Positions 17,585-27,879 of a stretch of 64,000 bases of DNA are shown here, piece after piece (position 1 is the first letter of the stretch; each line of letters opens with the position of its first letter). The position numbers were made by a program, and so were the translations under genes. Origin of the DNA: UBA4656 sp002405525 (GTDB lineage: Bacteria > Pseudomonadota > Gammaproteobacteria > Xanthomonadales > Ahniellaceae); contig DAIMGT010000001.1 of the NCBI GenBank assembly GCA_036723735.1, forward strand, positions 1 through 64,000, read 5' to 3'. The notes under the pieces are model-generated. The model was not told where the DNA came from, ran no database searches, and saw nothing but the letters and a program-made list of their open reading frames with translations.

Positions 17585-18598
17585 TCAGACCACGCCTGCG
17601 CGCAGCAAGTCGTGGATATTCAAGGCCCCGACCACCCGCTGCTCGCCGTCGACCACCAGCAGCGCGTTGATCTTGTGGTCCTCCATCATGCGCGCGGCCT
17701 CGACCGCCAGCTTGTCGGAGGCGATGGTCTTGGCGCCCGGCGTCATCACCCGCGCCACCGGCGTGGTGCGCAGGTCGATCTGCGCGTCGTCGAGCATCCG
17801 GCGCAGGTCGCCGTCGGTGAACACGCCGAGCAGCTTCATCGAGTGATCGACTACCGCGGTCATGCCGAGGCCCTTGCGCGTCATCTCGACCAGTGCGTCC
17901 GACAGCATCGCGTCCGGGCCGACACGGGGGATCTGTTCGCCGGTGTGCATCACGTCGGCGATGCGCAGCAGCAGGCGGCGGCCGAGGGCGCCCGCCGGAT
18001 GCGAGCGCGCGAAGTCCTCCGCGGTGAAGCCCCGCGCCTCCAGCAGCGCGATGGCGAGCGCATCGCCCATCACCAGCGCGGCGGTGGTGCTGGCGGTGGG
18101 CGCGAGCCCCAGCGGGCAGGCCTCGGCCGGCACGCTCGCGTCGAGGTGGGCATCCGACAGCCGTGCCAGGGTGGAGTTGGGGTTGCCCGACAGGCCGACC
18201 AGCGGCACGCCCTGGCGCTTGATCAGCGGCAGGATGGTGAGAAGCTCGTCGGTCTCGCCGGAGTTCGACAGTGCCAGCACCACGTCCTTCGGCGTGATCA
18301 TGCCGAGATCGCCGTGGCTGGCCTCGCCCGGGTGAACGAAGAAGGCCGGCGTGCCGGTCGACGCGAGCGTGGCGGCGATCTTGTTGGCGACGTGGCCGGA
18401 CTTGCCCATCCCGGTGACCACCACCCTGCCGGCGCAGGCCAGCATCAGCTCGCAAGCGCGAAGAAACGCGCCATCGAGGCGCGTGGCGAGCCCGCCGATC
18501 GCGCGGGCTTCGATGTGGATTACCTCGCGGCCCGAGCGCAGCAGGCGCTCCGGGTCGAGGCGGGGCAGGGCGGGGACGGCGCGGACCTGGGCGTTCAT
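17585..18598 (-). CDS. kdsD: D-arabinose 5-phosphate isomerase
   Basis: A 337-residue enzyme converting ribulose 5-phosphate to arabinose 5-phosphate, the first step of Kdo synthesis. The N-terminal SIS domain (about 20-200) has VVTGMGKSGHVANKIAATL, HPGEASHGDLGM and LSNSGETDELL. Two CBS domains fill the C-terminus (DVMHTGEQIPRV and VMTPGAKTIASDKLAVEA). A CBS-containing length of 320-340 is normal. The ATG at 18598 gives MNAQVRAVPALPRL. The gene is divergent from ibaG across 150 bp, with a symmetric palindrome between. Confidence 0.95.
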   Translation of the reverse strand: MNAQVRAVPALPRLDPERLLRSGREVIHIEARAIGGLATRLDGAFLRACELMLACAGRVVVTGMGKSGHVANKIAATLASTGTPAFFVHPGEASHGDLGMITPKDVVLALSNSGETDELLTILPLIKRQGVPLVGLSGNPNSTLARLSDAHLDASVPAEACPLGLAPTASTTAALVMGDALAIALLEARGFTAEDFARSHPAGALGRRLLLRIADVMHTGEQIPRVGPDAMLSDALVEMTRKGLGMTAVVDHSMKLLGVFTDGDLRRMLDDAQIDLRTTPVARVMTPGAKTIASDKLAVEAARMMEDHKINALLVVDGEQRVVGALNIHDLLRAGVV

Positions 18599-18665
18599 GG
18601 GCGTGGCGTTTGGCGGGCGCGGTGGTTGCGCAATGCGCCCGCCGTGTTCCGGCGGGCGGCCTGGG

Positions 18666-18687
18666 CTAGAATCGCAGGTCATTCTAG
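18666..18687. promoter_or_regulatory. Symmetric palindrome in the kdsD-ibaG divergent promoter region
   Basis: CTAGAAT at 18666-18672 and its exact inverse ATTCTAG at 18681-18687, separated by 8 bp. Each arm contains TAGAAT, a good -10 hexamer, one for each direction. The site could therefore be two overlapping -10 elements or an operator at the start points of both genes. The -35 regions are poor on both sides, so an activator may be needed. Direct evidence is limited to the symmetry. Confidence 0.5.
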
Positions 18688-18748
18688 CGCCGCCGGCCGG
18701 CCAACGCTGCGCCGGCCCATGCGGCGCCCACTCCCGGACACCTTGCCC

Positions 18749-18991
18749 ATGGACGCCAACCGCATCAAGAACCTGATCGAACACGGACTCCCGGGCGCTG
18801 TCGTCGATGTGCGCGGTGATGACGGCGTGCATTTCGAGGCCACGGTGGTGACCGACGCCTTCGCCGGCAAGCTGCCGCTGGCACGGCACCGGATGGTGTA
18901 CGCCACGCTCGGCGACCTGATGGGCGGCGCGATCCATGCGCTGGCGCTGAAAACCCTGACCCCGGCCGAACGCGCCGCGCAGGGGGGCTGA
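18749..18991 (+). CDS. ibaG: BolA-family protein IbaG
   Basis: An 80-residue BolA/IbaG-type protein. It carries the class pattern GDDGVHFEATVVTDAFAGK and LARHRMVYATLGDLM, with the conserved H in ARHRMVY and a short C-terminal end. Such proteins partner with monothiol glutaredoxins and [2Fe-2S] clusters. The start ATG at 18749 follows a CCTTGCCC stretch with no good ribosome site. It lies 3 bp before murA, the usual IbaG arrangement in gammaproteobacteria. Typical IbaG length is 80-90. Confidence 0.9.
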   Translation: MDANRIKNLIEHGLPGAVVDVRGDDGVHFEATVVTDAFAGKLPLARHRMVYATLGDLMGGAIHALALKTLTPAERAAQGG

Positions 18992-18994
18992 GCG

Positions 18995-20254
18995 ATGGCC
19001 AAGATCGTGATCTCGGGCGGCGAACCGCTGCGCGGTGAGGTGTGGATCTCCGGCGCCAAGAACGCGGTGCTGCCGATCCTGGCTTCCACCCTGCTCGCCG
19101 ACGAGCCGGTGACCATCGGCAACGTGCCGCACCTGCACGACGTGACCACCACCATGGAACTGCTCGGCCAGATGGGCGTGCAGCTGGTGGTCGACGAACG
19201 CATGAAGATCCACGTCGATCCGCGGCAGGCCAACCACTTCGTGGCGCCCTACGAACTGGTCAAGACGATGCGCGCCTCGATCCTGGTGTTGGGTCCGCTG
19301 GTGGCACGCTTCGGCGAAGCGTCGGTGTCGCTGCCCGGCGGTTGCGCGATCGGCAGCCGGCCGGTCGACCTGCACATCAAGGGCCTGCAGGCGCTGGGCG
19401 CGGAGATCACGGTCGGCAACGGCTACATCAATGCGCGCGCGCGGCGGCTCAAAGGCGCGCGGGTGTGGATGGACCTGGTGACGGTGACCGGGACCGAGAA
19501 CATCATGATGGCCGCGACCCTGGCCGAGGGCACGACGGTGATCGAGAACGCCGCGCAGGAGCCCGAGGTGGTGGACCTCGCCAACTGCCTCATCTCGATG
19601 GGTGCGAAGATCGAAGGCGCGGGCGGCAACACCATCGTGGTGCACGGCGTCGAGCGCCTCCATGGCACGCACTATGACGTGCTGCCCGACCGCATCGAGA
19701 CCGGCACCTTCCTGGTCGCCGGCGCGATGACCGGCGGTTGCGTCACCGCCAAGCGCGCGCGCGCCGCCACCCTGGACGCGGTGTTGGCCAAGCTGGAGGA
19801 CGCCGGCGCGCGGATCGACGTCGGCGACGACTGGATTCGCCTCGACATGGACGGCCGGAGGCCGCGGGCGGTCAACCTCACCACCGCGCCCTATCCGGCT
19901 TTCCCGACCGACATGCAGGCGCAGTTCACCGCCCTCAACACCGTGGCGGAGGGAACCGGCGTGATCGTGGAGACGGTGTTCGAGAACCGCTTCATGCACG
20001 TGCAGGAACTGCGTCGCCTCGGCGCCGATATCCGGGTCGAGGGCAACACCGCGGTGGTGCAGGGCGTGCCGCGGATGACCGCCGCTCCGGTGATGGCCAC
20101 CGATCTGCGCGCGTCGGCGAGTCTCGTGCTGGCCGGGCTCGTGGCCGACGGCGACACCACCGTCGATCGCGTTTACCACATCGACCGCGGCTACGAGAAC
20201 ATCGAGGAGAAGCTCTCGGGCCTGGGCGCGAAGATACGACGACTGCCGGGCTGA
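18995..20254 (+). CDS. murA: UDP-N-acetylglucosamine 1-carboxyvinyltransferase
   Basis: A 419-residue MurA, the first committed enzyme of peptidoglycan synthesis. Catalytic Cys117 lies in SLPGGCAIGSRPVDLHIKG, the loop that closes over UDP-GlcNAc and the target of fosfomycin. Other motifs are ISGAKNAVLPILASTLL (residues 18-34) and PYPAFPTDMQAQF. Normal length and all landmark residues are present. It follows ibaG by 3 bp and is probably co-transcribed with it. Confidence 0.98.
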   Translation: MAKIVISGGEPLRGEVWISGAKNAVLPILASTLLADEPVTIGNVPHLHDVTTTMELLGQMGVQLVVDERMKIHVDPRQANHFVAPYELVKTMRASILVLGPLVARFGEASVSLPGGCAIGSRPVDLHIKGLQALGAEITVGNGYINARARRLKGARVWMDLVTVTGTENIMMAATLAEGTTVIENAAQEPEVVDLANCLISMGAKIEGAGGNTIVVHGVERLHGTHYDVLPDRIETGTFLVAGAMTGGCVTAKRARAATLDAVLAKLEDAGARIDVGDDWIRLDMDGRRPRAVNLTTAPYPAFPTDMQAQFTALNTVAEGTGVIVETVFENRFMHVQELRRLGADIRVEGNTAVVQGVPRMTAAPVMATDLRASASLVLAGLVADGDTTVDRVYHIDRGYENIEEKLSGLGAKIRRLPG

Positions 20255-20345
20255 AAACCGGGGTCGTAGCACTTTTTCGCCGTCACATCGCGTGGGCGGT
20301 CGGAGTCGACCGGCGGCGAAGACGCACTCCGACCCCGGCGGTAGA

Positions 20346-20369
20346 GCGGCGGGCCCGTGGGCCCGCCGC
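20346..20369. terminator. Hairpin between convergent murA and protease genes
   Basis: A perfect 11-bp stem (20346-20356 pairs with 20359-20369) lies between the 3' ends of murA and the S8 protease. A second looser stem uses GTCGGAGT and ACTCCGAC around 20300-20335. No long U run follows, so this is a candidate bidirectional terminator rather than a clear intrinsic one. Confidence 0.5.
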
Positions 20370-20395
20370 CTGCATCGCATGACTGCGCAGCGACC

Positions 20396-22150
<1,755 letters not shown>

Positions 22151-22548
22151 GTACGAACTTCTCCCCAGGTTGACGAGTTGGACCATCGGGGACCGTCCAC
22201 GGGCGTGGCCGGCCATCGCGACGGAGGGAGGACGCCGACCACACCGGTGCCTGCCCCCAGGCACCGACGGCGCGCCCCGACTTCGCGGCGACATCCGAAG
22301 GCTATTCGAAAGCGCGCGCTTGTCAACGGTACTGGCGCACGTTTCCGGCATCGTGCCGGCGTGCGGCGCGATCACCAGATGTGCGCGCGCTTGCGGCGGC
22401 GCAGCGAATATGTCCGGACGAATCGTCGCGCCGCAGTGCGCGCAGGCCAGCCGTCCCATGTGCGTACGATGCGCGGCGACGGCGGCCTCGTCGCGGACCT
22501 GGTGCGGGAGGGAGGCCCGCGGATCGTGTTCGAGGTTTGCTTCGCGCA
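22151..22548 (-). other. Long leader of the serine protease; no gene seen
   Basis: 398 bp between the DUF3108 stop and the protease start. A perfect TTGACA (22326-22321, minus strand) with TAGCCT 16 bp downstream (22304-22299) is a candidate promoter, leaving an untranslated leader of about 150 bases. Within it, 22245-22266 forms a perfect 9-bp stem with a GGGG loop. The frame is open across much of this stretch, but there is no ribosome site or family match, so I do not call a gene. Confidence 0.55.
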
Positions 22549-23250
22549 TCAACGCCCGCGAAGGCGCATTTCGATCGTTTCGCCGTCGGCCTCGCGATGC
22601 ACGATGCGCACCGGCGCAAACCCCAGCGCCGGTGCGAGCCACGACACGGTGCTGCGGCCCGGATTGTCGCGCACGCGCTCCACGCGCAGCGCCTCGAGGC
22701 CGTCCACGCGCTCGCTGCCCGCCACCCGATAACGCTGCCAGTCGACGTCGTCGCGGTCGGCGACGCGGTAGCGCAGGTCGCCGCGCGCGCCGCGTGCGAG
22801 GTCGGCCCCGATCGCCAGCACCACCACGTGGCGGTCCATGGTTCCGGGCTCAAAGCCGAGGTCGTGGCGGTGCTTGCCGTCCCGACTTTCGATGCGGCCG
22901 CCGGCGGCGCGCGACAGCGAGCGTTCGCGCCTGCGGAAGGCGACATCCTGGCGGTAGCGGTAGCGCAGCAGCTCCGGCCGGCCGTCGCGCCAGGCGAACT
23001 CGGAGTGCTCTTCGATCACCGCGCCCGCGAGGCCGGCGAGTCCACGCGTGCCGCGGGTGCGGGTGGCGAACTCCCAGGTCGGGCCCTCGACGTGGCGCAG
23101 GGCGATGGTCGCCTCTCCCTGCGGCTGCCCGTTGCGCAGCACTTCGTAATGACGTTCGAAAGGCGCCGGCGGCGCAGCGTCCCTCCCGGCCTCGGCGGCC
23201 GCGCCGTCGGCCATCAGCACGGCCAGCAGGAGGGCGAAGGCGGCTCGCAT
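22549..23250 (-). CDS. DUF3108 family exported protein
   Basis: A 233-residue protein with a signal peptide at about 1-21 (AAFALLLAVLMADGAAAEA). The rest fits DUF3108: ERHYEVLRNGQPQGEATI at the N-terminus and a series of beta-strand-like segments (RSTVSWLAPALGFAPVRIVH near the end). It lacks catalytic motifs I recognise. The start at 23250 is 4 bp after the purN stop region, and PurN-DUF3108 adjacency is seen in other Xanthomonadales, to my recollection. The molecular role is unknown; a periplasmic or outer-membrane lipid-binding role is a guess. Confidence 0.85.
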   Translation of the reverse strand: MRAAFALLLAVLMADGAAAEAGRDAAPPAPFERHYEVLRNGQPQGEATIALRHVEGPTWEFATRTRGTRGLAGLAGAVIEEHSEFAWRDGRPELLRYRYRQDVAFRRRERSLSRAAGGRIESRDGKHRHDLGFEPGTMDRHVVVLAIGADLARGARGDLRYRVADRDDVDWQRYRVAGSERVDGLEALRVERVRDNPGRSTVSWLAPALGFAPVRIVHREADGETIEMRLRGR

Positions 23251-23254
23251 CGGC

Positions 23255-23938
23255 TCAGGCCGCGACGCCGCGCGCATCGCGAAGCGCGCCATCGTCGTCG
23301 ATCTGCAGCGGCGCCGGCAGCGGCACGCCGTCGAGCATCACACCGGACGGGGTGGGCGCCAGGCGGCGGCGCGCGAACAGGCCGACGCAGGCGACCAGCA
23401 GTTGGTGCTCGCGCGGCAGCAGCCGCAGGGCCAGCGACTCCGGCGTGTCGCCGTCGCTGACTTCGATGCGGGCCTGCGCGATCACGGGGCCGCCGTCGAG
23501 TTCGGCGGTGACGAAATGCACGCTGGCGCCGTGCACGCGATCGCCGGCGTGCAGCGCGCGCTCGTGCGTGCGCAGGCCCGGGTGCGCAGGAAGCAGGGAA
23601 GGATGGATGTTGATCATGCGCCCGAGGAAGCGGCCGACCACCGCAGCGTCGATGATCCGCATATATCCGGCGCAGACGATGAGCGAGGGCTGAACCGATT
23701 CCACCGCGGCGAACAGTGCGCGGTCGTAGGCGAGCCGGTCGGCGTGGTCGCATGGCGGGAGCGCCGCGGCAGGGATGCCCGCCGCGCGCGCGACAGCCAG
23801 CGCGCCGGCGCCTGCCTTGTCGGAGAACACGCCGGCGATCGTCACCGGCAGCACGCCGGCTTCGCGCGCGGTGACCAGCGCGGCGAGGTTGCTGCCGCGC
23901 CCGGAGGCCAGCACCGCGATCCGCAGCGCGGCCCGCAT
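23255..23938 (-). CDS. purN: Phosphoribosylglycinamide formyltransferase
   Basis: A 227-residue GAR transformylase, the third step of purine synthesis, using 10-formyl-tetrahydrofolate. The N-terminus IAVLASGRGSNLAALV, the active-site region MINIHPSLLPAHPGLRTHERAL (residue H in NIHPS) and GASVHFVTAELDGGPVIAQ are all expected. Its start overlaps the purM stop (ATGA), so the two consecutive pathway enzymes are coupled. Length is slightly above the 210-220 norm because of a C-terminal tail. Confidence 0.97.
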   Translation of the reverse strand: MRAALRIAVLASGRGSNLAALVTAREAGVLPVTIAGVFSDKAGAGALAVARAAGIPAAALPPCDHADRLAYDRALFAAVESVQPSLIVCAGYMRIIDAAVVGRFLGRMINIHPSLLPAHPGLRTHERALHAGDRVHGASVHFVTAELDGGPVIAQARIEVSDGDTPESLALRLLPREHQLLVACVGLFARRRLAPTPSGVMLDGVPLPAPLQIDDDGALRDARGVAA

Positions 23939-24984
23939 CAGCCGATACGGAATCGAGACTCGCCGCGGGCGGGCTCGATGGCGCCGATCTCGCGGCAGGC
24001 GAGTCCGCCGGCGGCGAGCCGCGACTTCACCGCGGCAGCGTCGCCGGGACGCACGATCACCGTGTAGCCGACGCCGCAGTTGAAGGTGCGCCACATCTCG
24101 GCATCGGCCACGTTGCCGGCTTCCTTCAGCCACCGGAAGACCGGTGGCAGGGCCAGTGCGGAGCCCTCCAGCGCCACGCCGAGCGACTGCGGCACCACGC
24201 GCACGATGTTCTCCACCAGTCCGCCGCCGGTGATGTGCGCCATGCCCGAGACGCGCGCCGTCACCAGCAGGTCGAGCATCGGCCGCACGTAGATCGCGGT
24301 CGGCGCCATGAGCGCATCGGCCAGCGGCACGCCGCCCACCGGCGTCGCGAGGTCTGCGCCGCTGTGGTCGAGGATGCGCCGCACCAGCGAGTAGCCGTTG
24401 GAGTGCGGGCCGGTCGAAGGCACGCCGAGGATGACATCGCCGGCCTCGACCCGCGACTCGTCGAGCAGCGCGTCGCGCTCCACCGCGCCGACGCAGAACC
24501 CCGCCAGGTCGTACTCGCCGGGCGGATACATGTCCGGCATCTCGGCGGTCTCGCCGCCGACCAGCGCGCAGCCGGCGAGCTCGCAGCCGCGCGCGATGCC
24601 GCCGATCACCGCGGTGGCGGTGTCGACGTCGAGCCGGCCGGTGGCGAAGTAGTCGAGGAAGAACAGCGGCTCGGCGCCCTGCACCAGCACGTCGTTGACG
24701 CACATGGCCACCAGGTCGATGCCGATCGTGTCATGCCGGCCGAGCCGCTGGGCGAGCTTGAGCTTGGTGCCGACGCCGTCGGTGCCGGAAACCAGCACCG
24801 GGTCCCGGTAGCGGCCGCCGAGCGCGAACAGCGCGCCGAAGCCGCCGAGGCCGGACATCACGCCGGGCCGGAAGGTGCGCGCGACCAGCGGCTTGATGCG
24901 CTCGACCAAGGCCTCGCCGGCGTCGATGTCGACCCCGGCGTCGCGGTAGGTGAGGCCGGGGACGGCGGCGGTTGGCGGTATCAC
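23938..24984 (-). CDS. purM: Phosphoribosylformylglycinamidine cyclo-ligase
   Basis: A 348-residue AIR synthetase, the fifth step of purine synthesis. Landmarks are TYRDAGVDIDAGEALVERIK, LVSGTDGVGTKLKLA, MCVNDVLVQGAEPLFFLDY, GETAEMPDMYPPGEYDL and ITGGGLVENIVR. The start is a GTG at 24984, with AGGA 7 bp upstream; no ATG gives a family-like N-terminus. It is divergent from the DUF2066 gene across 110 bp, where the promoters of both units must lie. Confidence 0.97.
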   Translation of the reverse strand: MIPPTAAVPGLTYRDAGVDIDAGEALVERIKPLVARTFRPGVMSGLGGFGALFALGGRYRDPVLVSGTDGVGTKLKLAQRLGRHDTIGIDLVAMCVNDVLVQGAEPLFFLDYFATGRLDVDTATAVIGGIARGCELAGCALVGGETAEMPDMYPPGEYDLAGFCVGAVERDALLDESRVEAGDVILGVPSTGPHSNGYSLVRRILDHSGADLATPVGGVPLADALMAPTAIYVRPMLDLLVTARVSGMAHITGGGLVENIVRVVPQSLGVALEGSALALPPVFRWLKEAGNVADAEMWRTFNCGVGYTVIVRPGDAAAVKSRLAAGGLACREIGAIEPARGESRFRIG

Positions 24985-25094
24985 GGTTGGTCCTGCGAGC
25001 GTCCGCGCGGGCCGCGGATCATAGCAGCCGCATGGACGCCGGCGGCCGGTTCGCGGCACCATGGCTTGCCCGCCGAAGACCGAACCCGCGCCGC

Positions 25095-26159
25095 ATGACA
25101 CTTGCCGCCTCCCTGTTCCGCGTGCTGCTGCTGTTCGCCCTTCTGCCGGCCTGCGCCGCCGTGCAGGCGCAGCCGGTCGACCTCTATGCGGGCAGTGTGC
25201 CGGTGGCCAGCCAGGACGAGGCCGAACGGCTGCGCGCGCTGGGACCGGCGCTGCGCTCCGCGCTGATCCGCGCGTCGGGCGACCCGACGCTCGCCGCCGA
25301 TGCGAGGCTGCCGGCAGTGCTGGAGCGCGCGCCATCCCTGCTGCAGTCGTTCGGCTGGCGGCAGGAGGTGGAGGCCGGTCCCGACGGCAGCCCCGTCCTG
25401 CGGGACCATTTCTACGCCCGCTTCGACCCGGCCGGGGTCGATGCCGCGCTGGCCGAACTGGGGCGGACCGTGTGGGGCGAGCGGCCGCGCAGCCTGGTCT
25501 GGCTGGTGATCGACGATGGTGGCACCCGCCGCATCGCCTCGGCGGCGCAGGCCGCCGCGCTCGGCGCGCTGACCCGCACAGCGCGCGAGCGCGGCATCGA
25601 ACTGCTGCTGCCGTCGATGGACGCCGAGGATCGCGCGCGGATCGACGCCGACGCGCTGTGGGCCGGTTCCGCCGCGGATGGTCTGGCGGCCGCCTTCCGT
25701 TATGGCGCGGCAGCGGCGCTGGTGGTGCGCCTCGTGCGCAGCGGCGCCGGCTGGAGCGCGCGCTTCACCCTCGCCGATGGCGGACGGCCGGACGAATGGT
25801 CCGCCACCTTCCCCGACGCCAACACCGCGCTGGCCGCCGCCGCAGCAGGGCTCGCGGACCGGCTCGCGCAGCGGTTCGGTCTGGGCGTCGCCGAGCGGGT
25901 GGTGGCCGACTACGCGATCACCGTCACGGGCGTGGCGGGAGCGGACGACTACGCCCGCGTGCTGGCCAGCCTGGGCGGGCTGTCGGTGGTCAGCGCCCTG
26001 GCGCCGACCGGTGCCGAAGGCAGCACGCTTACCTTGTCGGCCACGCTCACCGTCACACCCGCCCGACTGCGTCAGGTGCTGTCGATCGACGGCGTGCTCG
26101 CGTTCGACGACGGCGCGCTCGCCGGCGAGCGGCGCATCGCGCTGCGGCTGCTGCGCTGA
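25095..26159 (+). CDS. DUF2066 domain-containing exported protein
   Basis: A 354-residue protein with an N-terminal signal peptide (about 1-25, LLFALLPACAAVQAQ), consistent with DUF2066. That family is about this length and usually precedes a CDP-alcohol transferase, a PerM-type protein and hda in gammaproteobacteria. The middle contains RPRSLVWLVIDDGGTRR and a C-terminal half of alternating hydrophobic strands. No catalytic motif is seen. The function is unknown; a periplasmic location is likely. Confidence 0.82.
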   Translation: MTLAASLFRVLLLFALLPACAAVQAQPVDLYAGSVPVASQDEAERLRALGPALRSALIRASGDPTLAADARLPAVLERAPSLLQSFGWRQEVEAGPDGSPVLRDHFYARFDPAGVDAALAELGRTVWGERPRSLVWLVIDDGGTRRIASAAQAAALGALTRTARERGIELLLPSMDAEDRARIDADALWAGSAADGLAAAFRYGAAAALVVRLVRSGAGWSARFTLADGGRPDEWSATFPDANTALAAAAAGLADRLAQRFGLGVAERVVADYAITVTGVAGADDYARVLASLGGLSVVSALAPTGAEGSTLTLSATLTVTPARLRQVLSIDGVLAFDDGALAGERRIALRLLR

Positions 26160-26182
26160 GCGCCGTTACGGCGCGCCTGCCG

Positions 26183-26749
26183 ATGCGCCTGTCCTGGCTG
26201 CCCAACGCGCTCACGCTGGCGCGCATGCTGATGGCGCCGCCGCTGTCCTGGCTGATCCTCGAGGGCCGTGACGCCTCAGCGCTGGCGCTGGCGCTGGTGG
26301 CGGGGCTGTCGGACGCGGTCGACGGCCTGCTGGCCAAGCGATTCGGCTGGCAGAGCCGGCTCGGCGGCCTGCTGGACCCGATCGCCGACAAGCTGATGCT
26401 GCTCGGCTGCTTCGTGGCGCTCGGCGTCGCCGAAGCGCTTCCGTGGTGGCTGGTGGCGCTGGTGGTCGGCCGCGATGCGGTGATCGTGGCCGGAGCGTTG
26501 GCCTACCACCGGCTGGTCGGTCCCCTGGTCGCCGCGCCCAGCGGCCTGTCGAAGGTCACCACCGCCGCGCAGATCGCCCTCGTCCTGCTGGTGCTGGTCG
26601 ACCGGCTGGACCGGGTCGTGCTGCCGGGCTGGATCGACGCGGGGACGGCGCTGCTGGTCGCCGCGCTGACCGCGGCCAGCGGACTACACTACGTCACGAC
26701 CTGGGGCGCGCGCGCGCGCCGTGCGTGGCGACGCAAGGAAAACCCGTGA
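26183..26749 (+). CDS. CDP-alcohol phosphatidyltransferase family protein
   Basis: A 188-residue integral membrane enzyme with about five helices. The CDP-alcohol motif is intact apart from Lys in place of the usual Arg: DAVDGLLAKRFG, then G-G-L-L-D-P-I-A-D-K, supplying the D..DG..A[KR]...G...D...D metal-binding residues (about 42-68). It could make phosphatidylglycerophosphate or cardiolipin; sequence does not separate these. Its stop overlaps the GTG start of the next gene. The start ATG at 26183 gives MRLSWLPNALTLARML, the usual N-terminus. Confidence 0.88.
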   Translation: MRLSWLPNALTLARMLMAPPLSWLILEGRDASALALALVAGLSDAVDGLLAKRFGWQSRLGGLLDPIADKLMLLGCFVALGVAEALPWWLVALVVGRDAVIVAGALAYHRLVGPLVAAPSGLSKVTTAAQIALVLLVLVDRLDRVVLPGWIDAGTALLVAALTAASGLHYVTTWGARARRAWRRKENP

Positions 26750-27879
26750 CAGACACCCAGAAATGGCAGTTGCTGGTGGCGGCGGCGGTGCTCGTCGGGC
26801 TGCTGTATTGGCTTTCGCCGGTGCTGACCCCGTTCGCCGTCTCGGCCCTGCTGGCCTGGCTGGGCGACCCGCTGGTCGACCGGCTGGAGCGCCGTCGCCT
26901 GTCGCGCACCGCGGCGGTGACGCTGGTGTTCGGTGCGATGACGCTGGCGATCGTGCTGGTGGTCATCGTCCTCGTGCCGCTGCTCGAGCGGCAGATCTCG
27001 CGCCTGATCGACAAGTTGCCGCAGGTCGTGGCCTGGGTGAACGGCGTGGTCCTGCCCTGGGTGGCCCAGCGCACCGGTTATGCGCTGGACCAGCTGAACC
27101 CGCAGCAGGTGATCGACGCGCTGCGCGAGCACTGGCGGCAGGCCGGCGGCATGGCGACCGCGGTGCTGTCCTCGGTCTCGAAGTCCGGTCTCGCGATCGT
27201 CGGCTTCTTCGGCACCCTCGCGCTGATTCCGGTCGTGACCTTCTACTTCCTGCGCGACTGGGACGACATGCTGGCGCGGCTGCGCGAACTGCTGCCGCGG
27301 CCGCTGGAGCCCACGATCAGCACCTTCGCGCGCGAGTCGGACGAGGTGCTCGCTGCCTTTCTGCGCGGCCAGGCCAGCGTGATGATCGCGCTCGGTGCGG
27401 TCTATACCGCGGGGCTGATGCTGGTCGGGCTCGACCTCGCGGTGCTGATCGGCCTGCTGGCCGGGCTGGTGAGCTTCGTGCCCTACCTCGGCATCATCGT
27501 CGGCGGCGGCGCGGCGCTGATCGCGGCGGCGGTGCAGTTCCAGGACTGGTTCCACCCGGCGATGGTGCTGCTGGTGTTCGTGGTCGGGCAGACGCTGGAA
27601 GGTTTCGTGCTGACGCCGTGGCTGGTCGGCGATCGGGTCGGACTGCACCCGGTGGCGGTCATCTTCGCCATCCTGGCCGGTGGTCAGTTGTTCGGTTTCC
27701 TCGGCGTCCTTCTGGCGTTGCCGGTGGCTGCCGTGCTGATGGTGGCGCTGCGGCACGCGCACCGGCGCTACCTGGCGAGCGAACTCTACGGTGCGCCCGC
27801 TGCGCCGTCGGTCGCCGCGGCTCCGGTCGTGTCGGCGGCAGCGGGCGATCCGCCGCCATCCGGGCCCGCTGCGTCGTGA
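26746..27879 (+). CDS. AI-2E family (PerM-type) transporter
   Basis: A 377-residue membrane protein of the PerM/AI-2E exporter family, with about eight helices. N-terminal hydrophobic hairpin at about 8-60, large soluble loop at about 95-210, then the conserved GLLAGLVSFVPYLGIIVGGG (about 245-264) and TPWLVGDRVGLHPVAVIFAILAGG. Members move small molecules or ions; substrate is uncertain. Start is the GTG at 26746, with AAGGAAA upstream and a GTGA overlap with the preceding stop. A 35-residue alanine- and proline-rich tail follows the last helix. Confidence 0.88.
   Translation: MTDTQKWQLLVAAAVLVGLLYWLSPVLTPFAVSALLAWLGDPLVDRLERRRLSRTAAVTLVFGAMTLAIVLVVIVLVPLLERQISRLIDKLPQVVAWVNGVVLPWVAQRTGYALDQLNPQQVIDALREHWRQAGGMATAVLSSVSKSGLAIVGFFGTLALIPVVTFYFLRDWDDMLARLRELLPRPLEPTISTFARESDEVLAAFLRGQASVMIALGAVYTAGLMLVGLDLAVLIGLLAGLVSFVPYLGIIVGGGAALIAAAVQFQDWFHPAMVLLVFVVGQTLEGFVLTPWLVGDRVGLHPVAVIFAILAGGQLFGFLGVLLALPVAAVLMVALRHAHRRYLASELYGAPAAPSVAAAPVVSAAAGDPPPSGPAAS

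Noticed and set aside
22151..22548. An open frame starting at 22549 with ATGA overlap to the DUF3108 stop, including a short zinc-ribbon-like CAHCG stretch
   Set aside because: It runs without a stop into the protease frame, past the protease signal peptide, with no ribosome site and only one CxxC pair. A fused product is unlikely.
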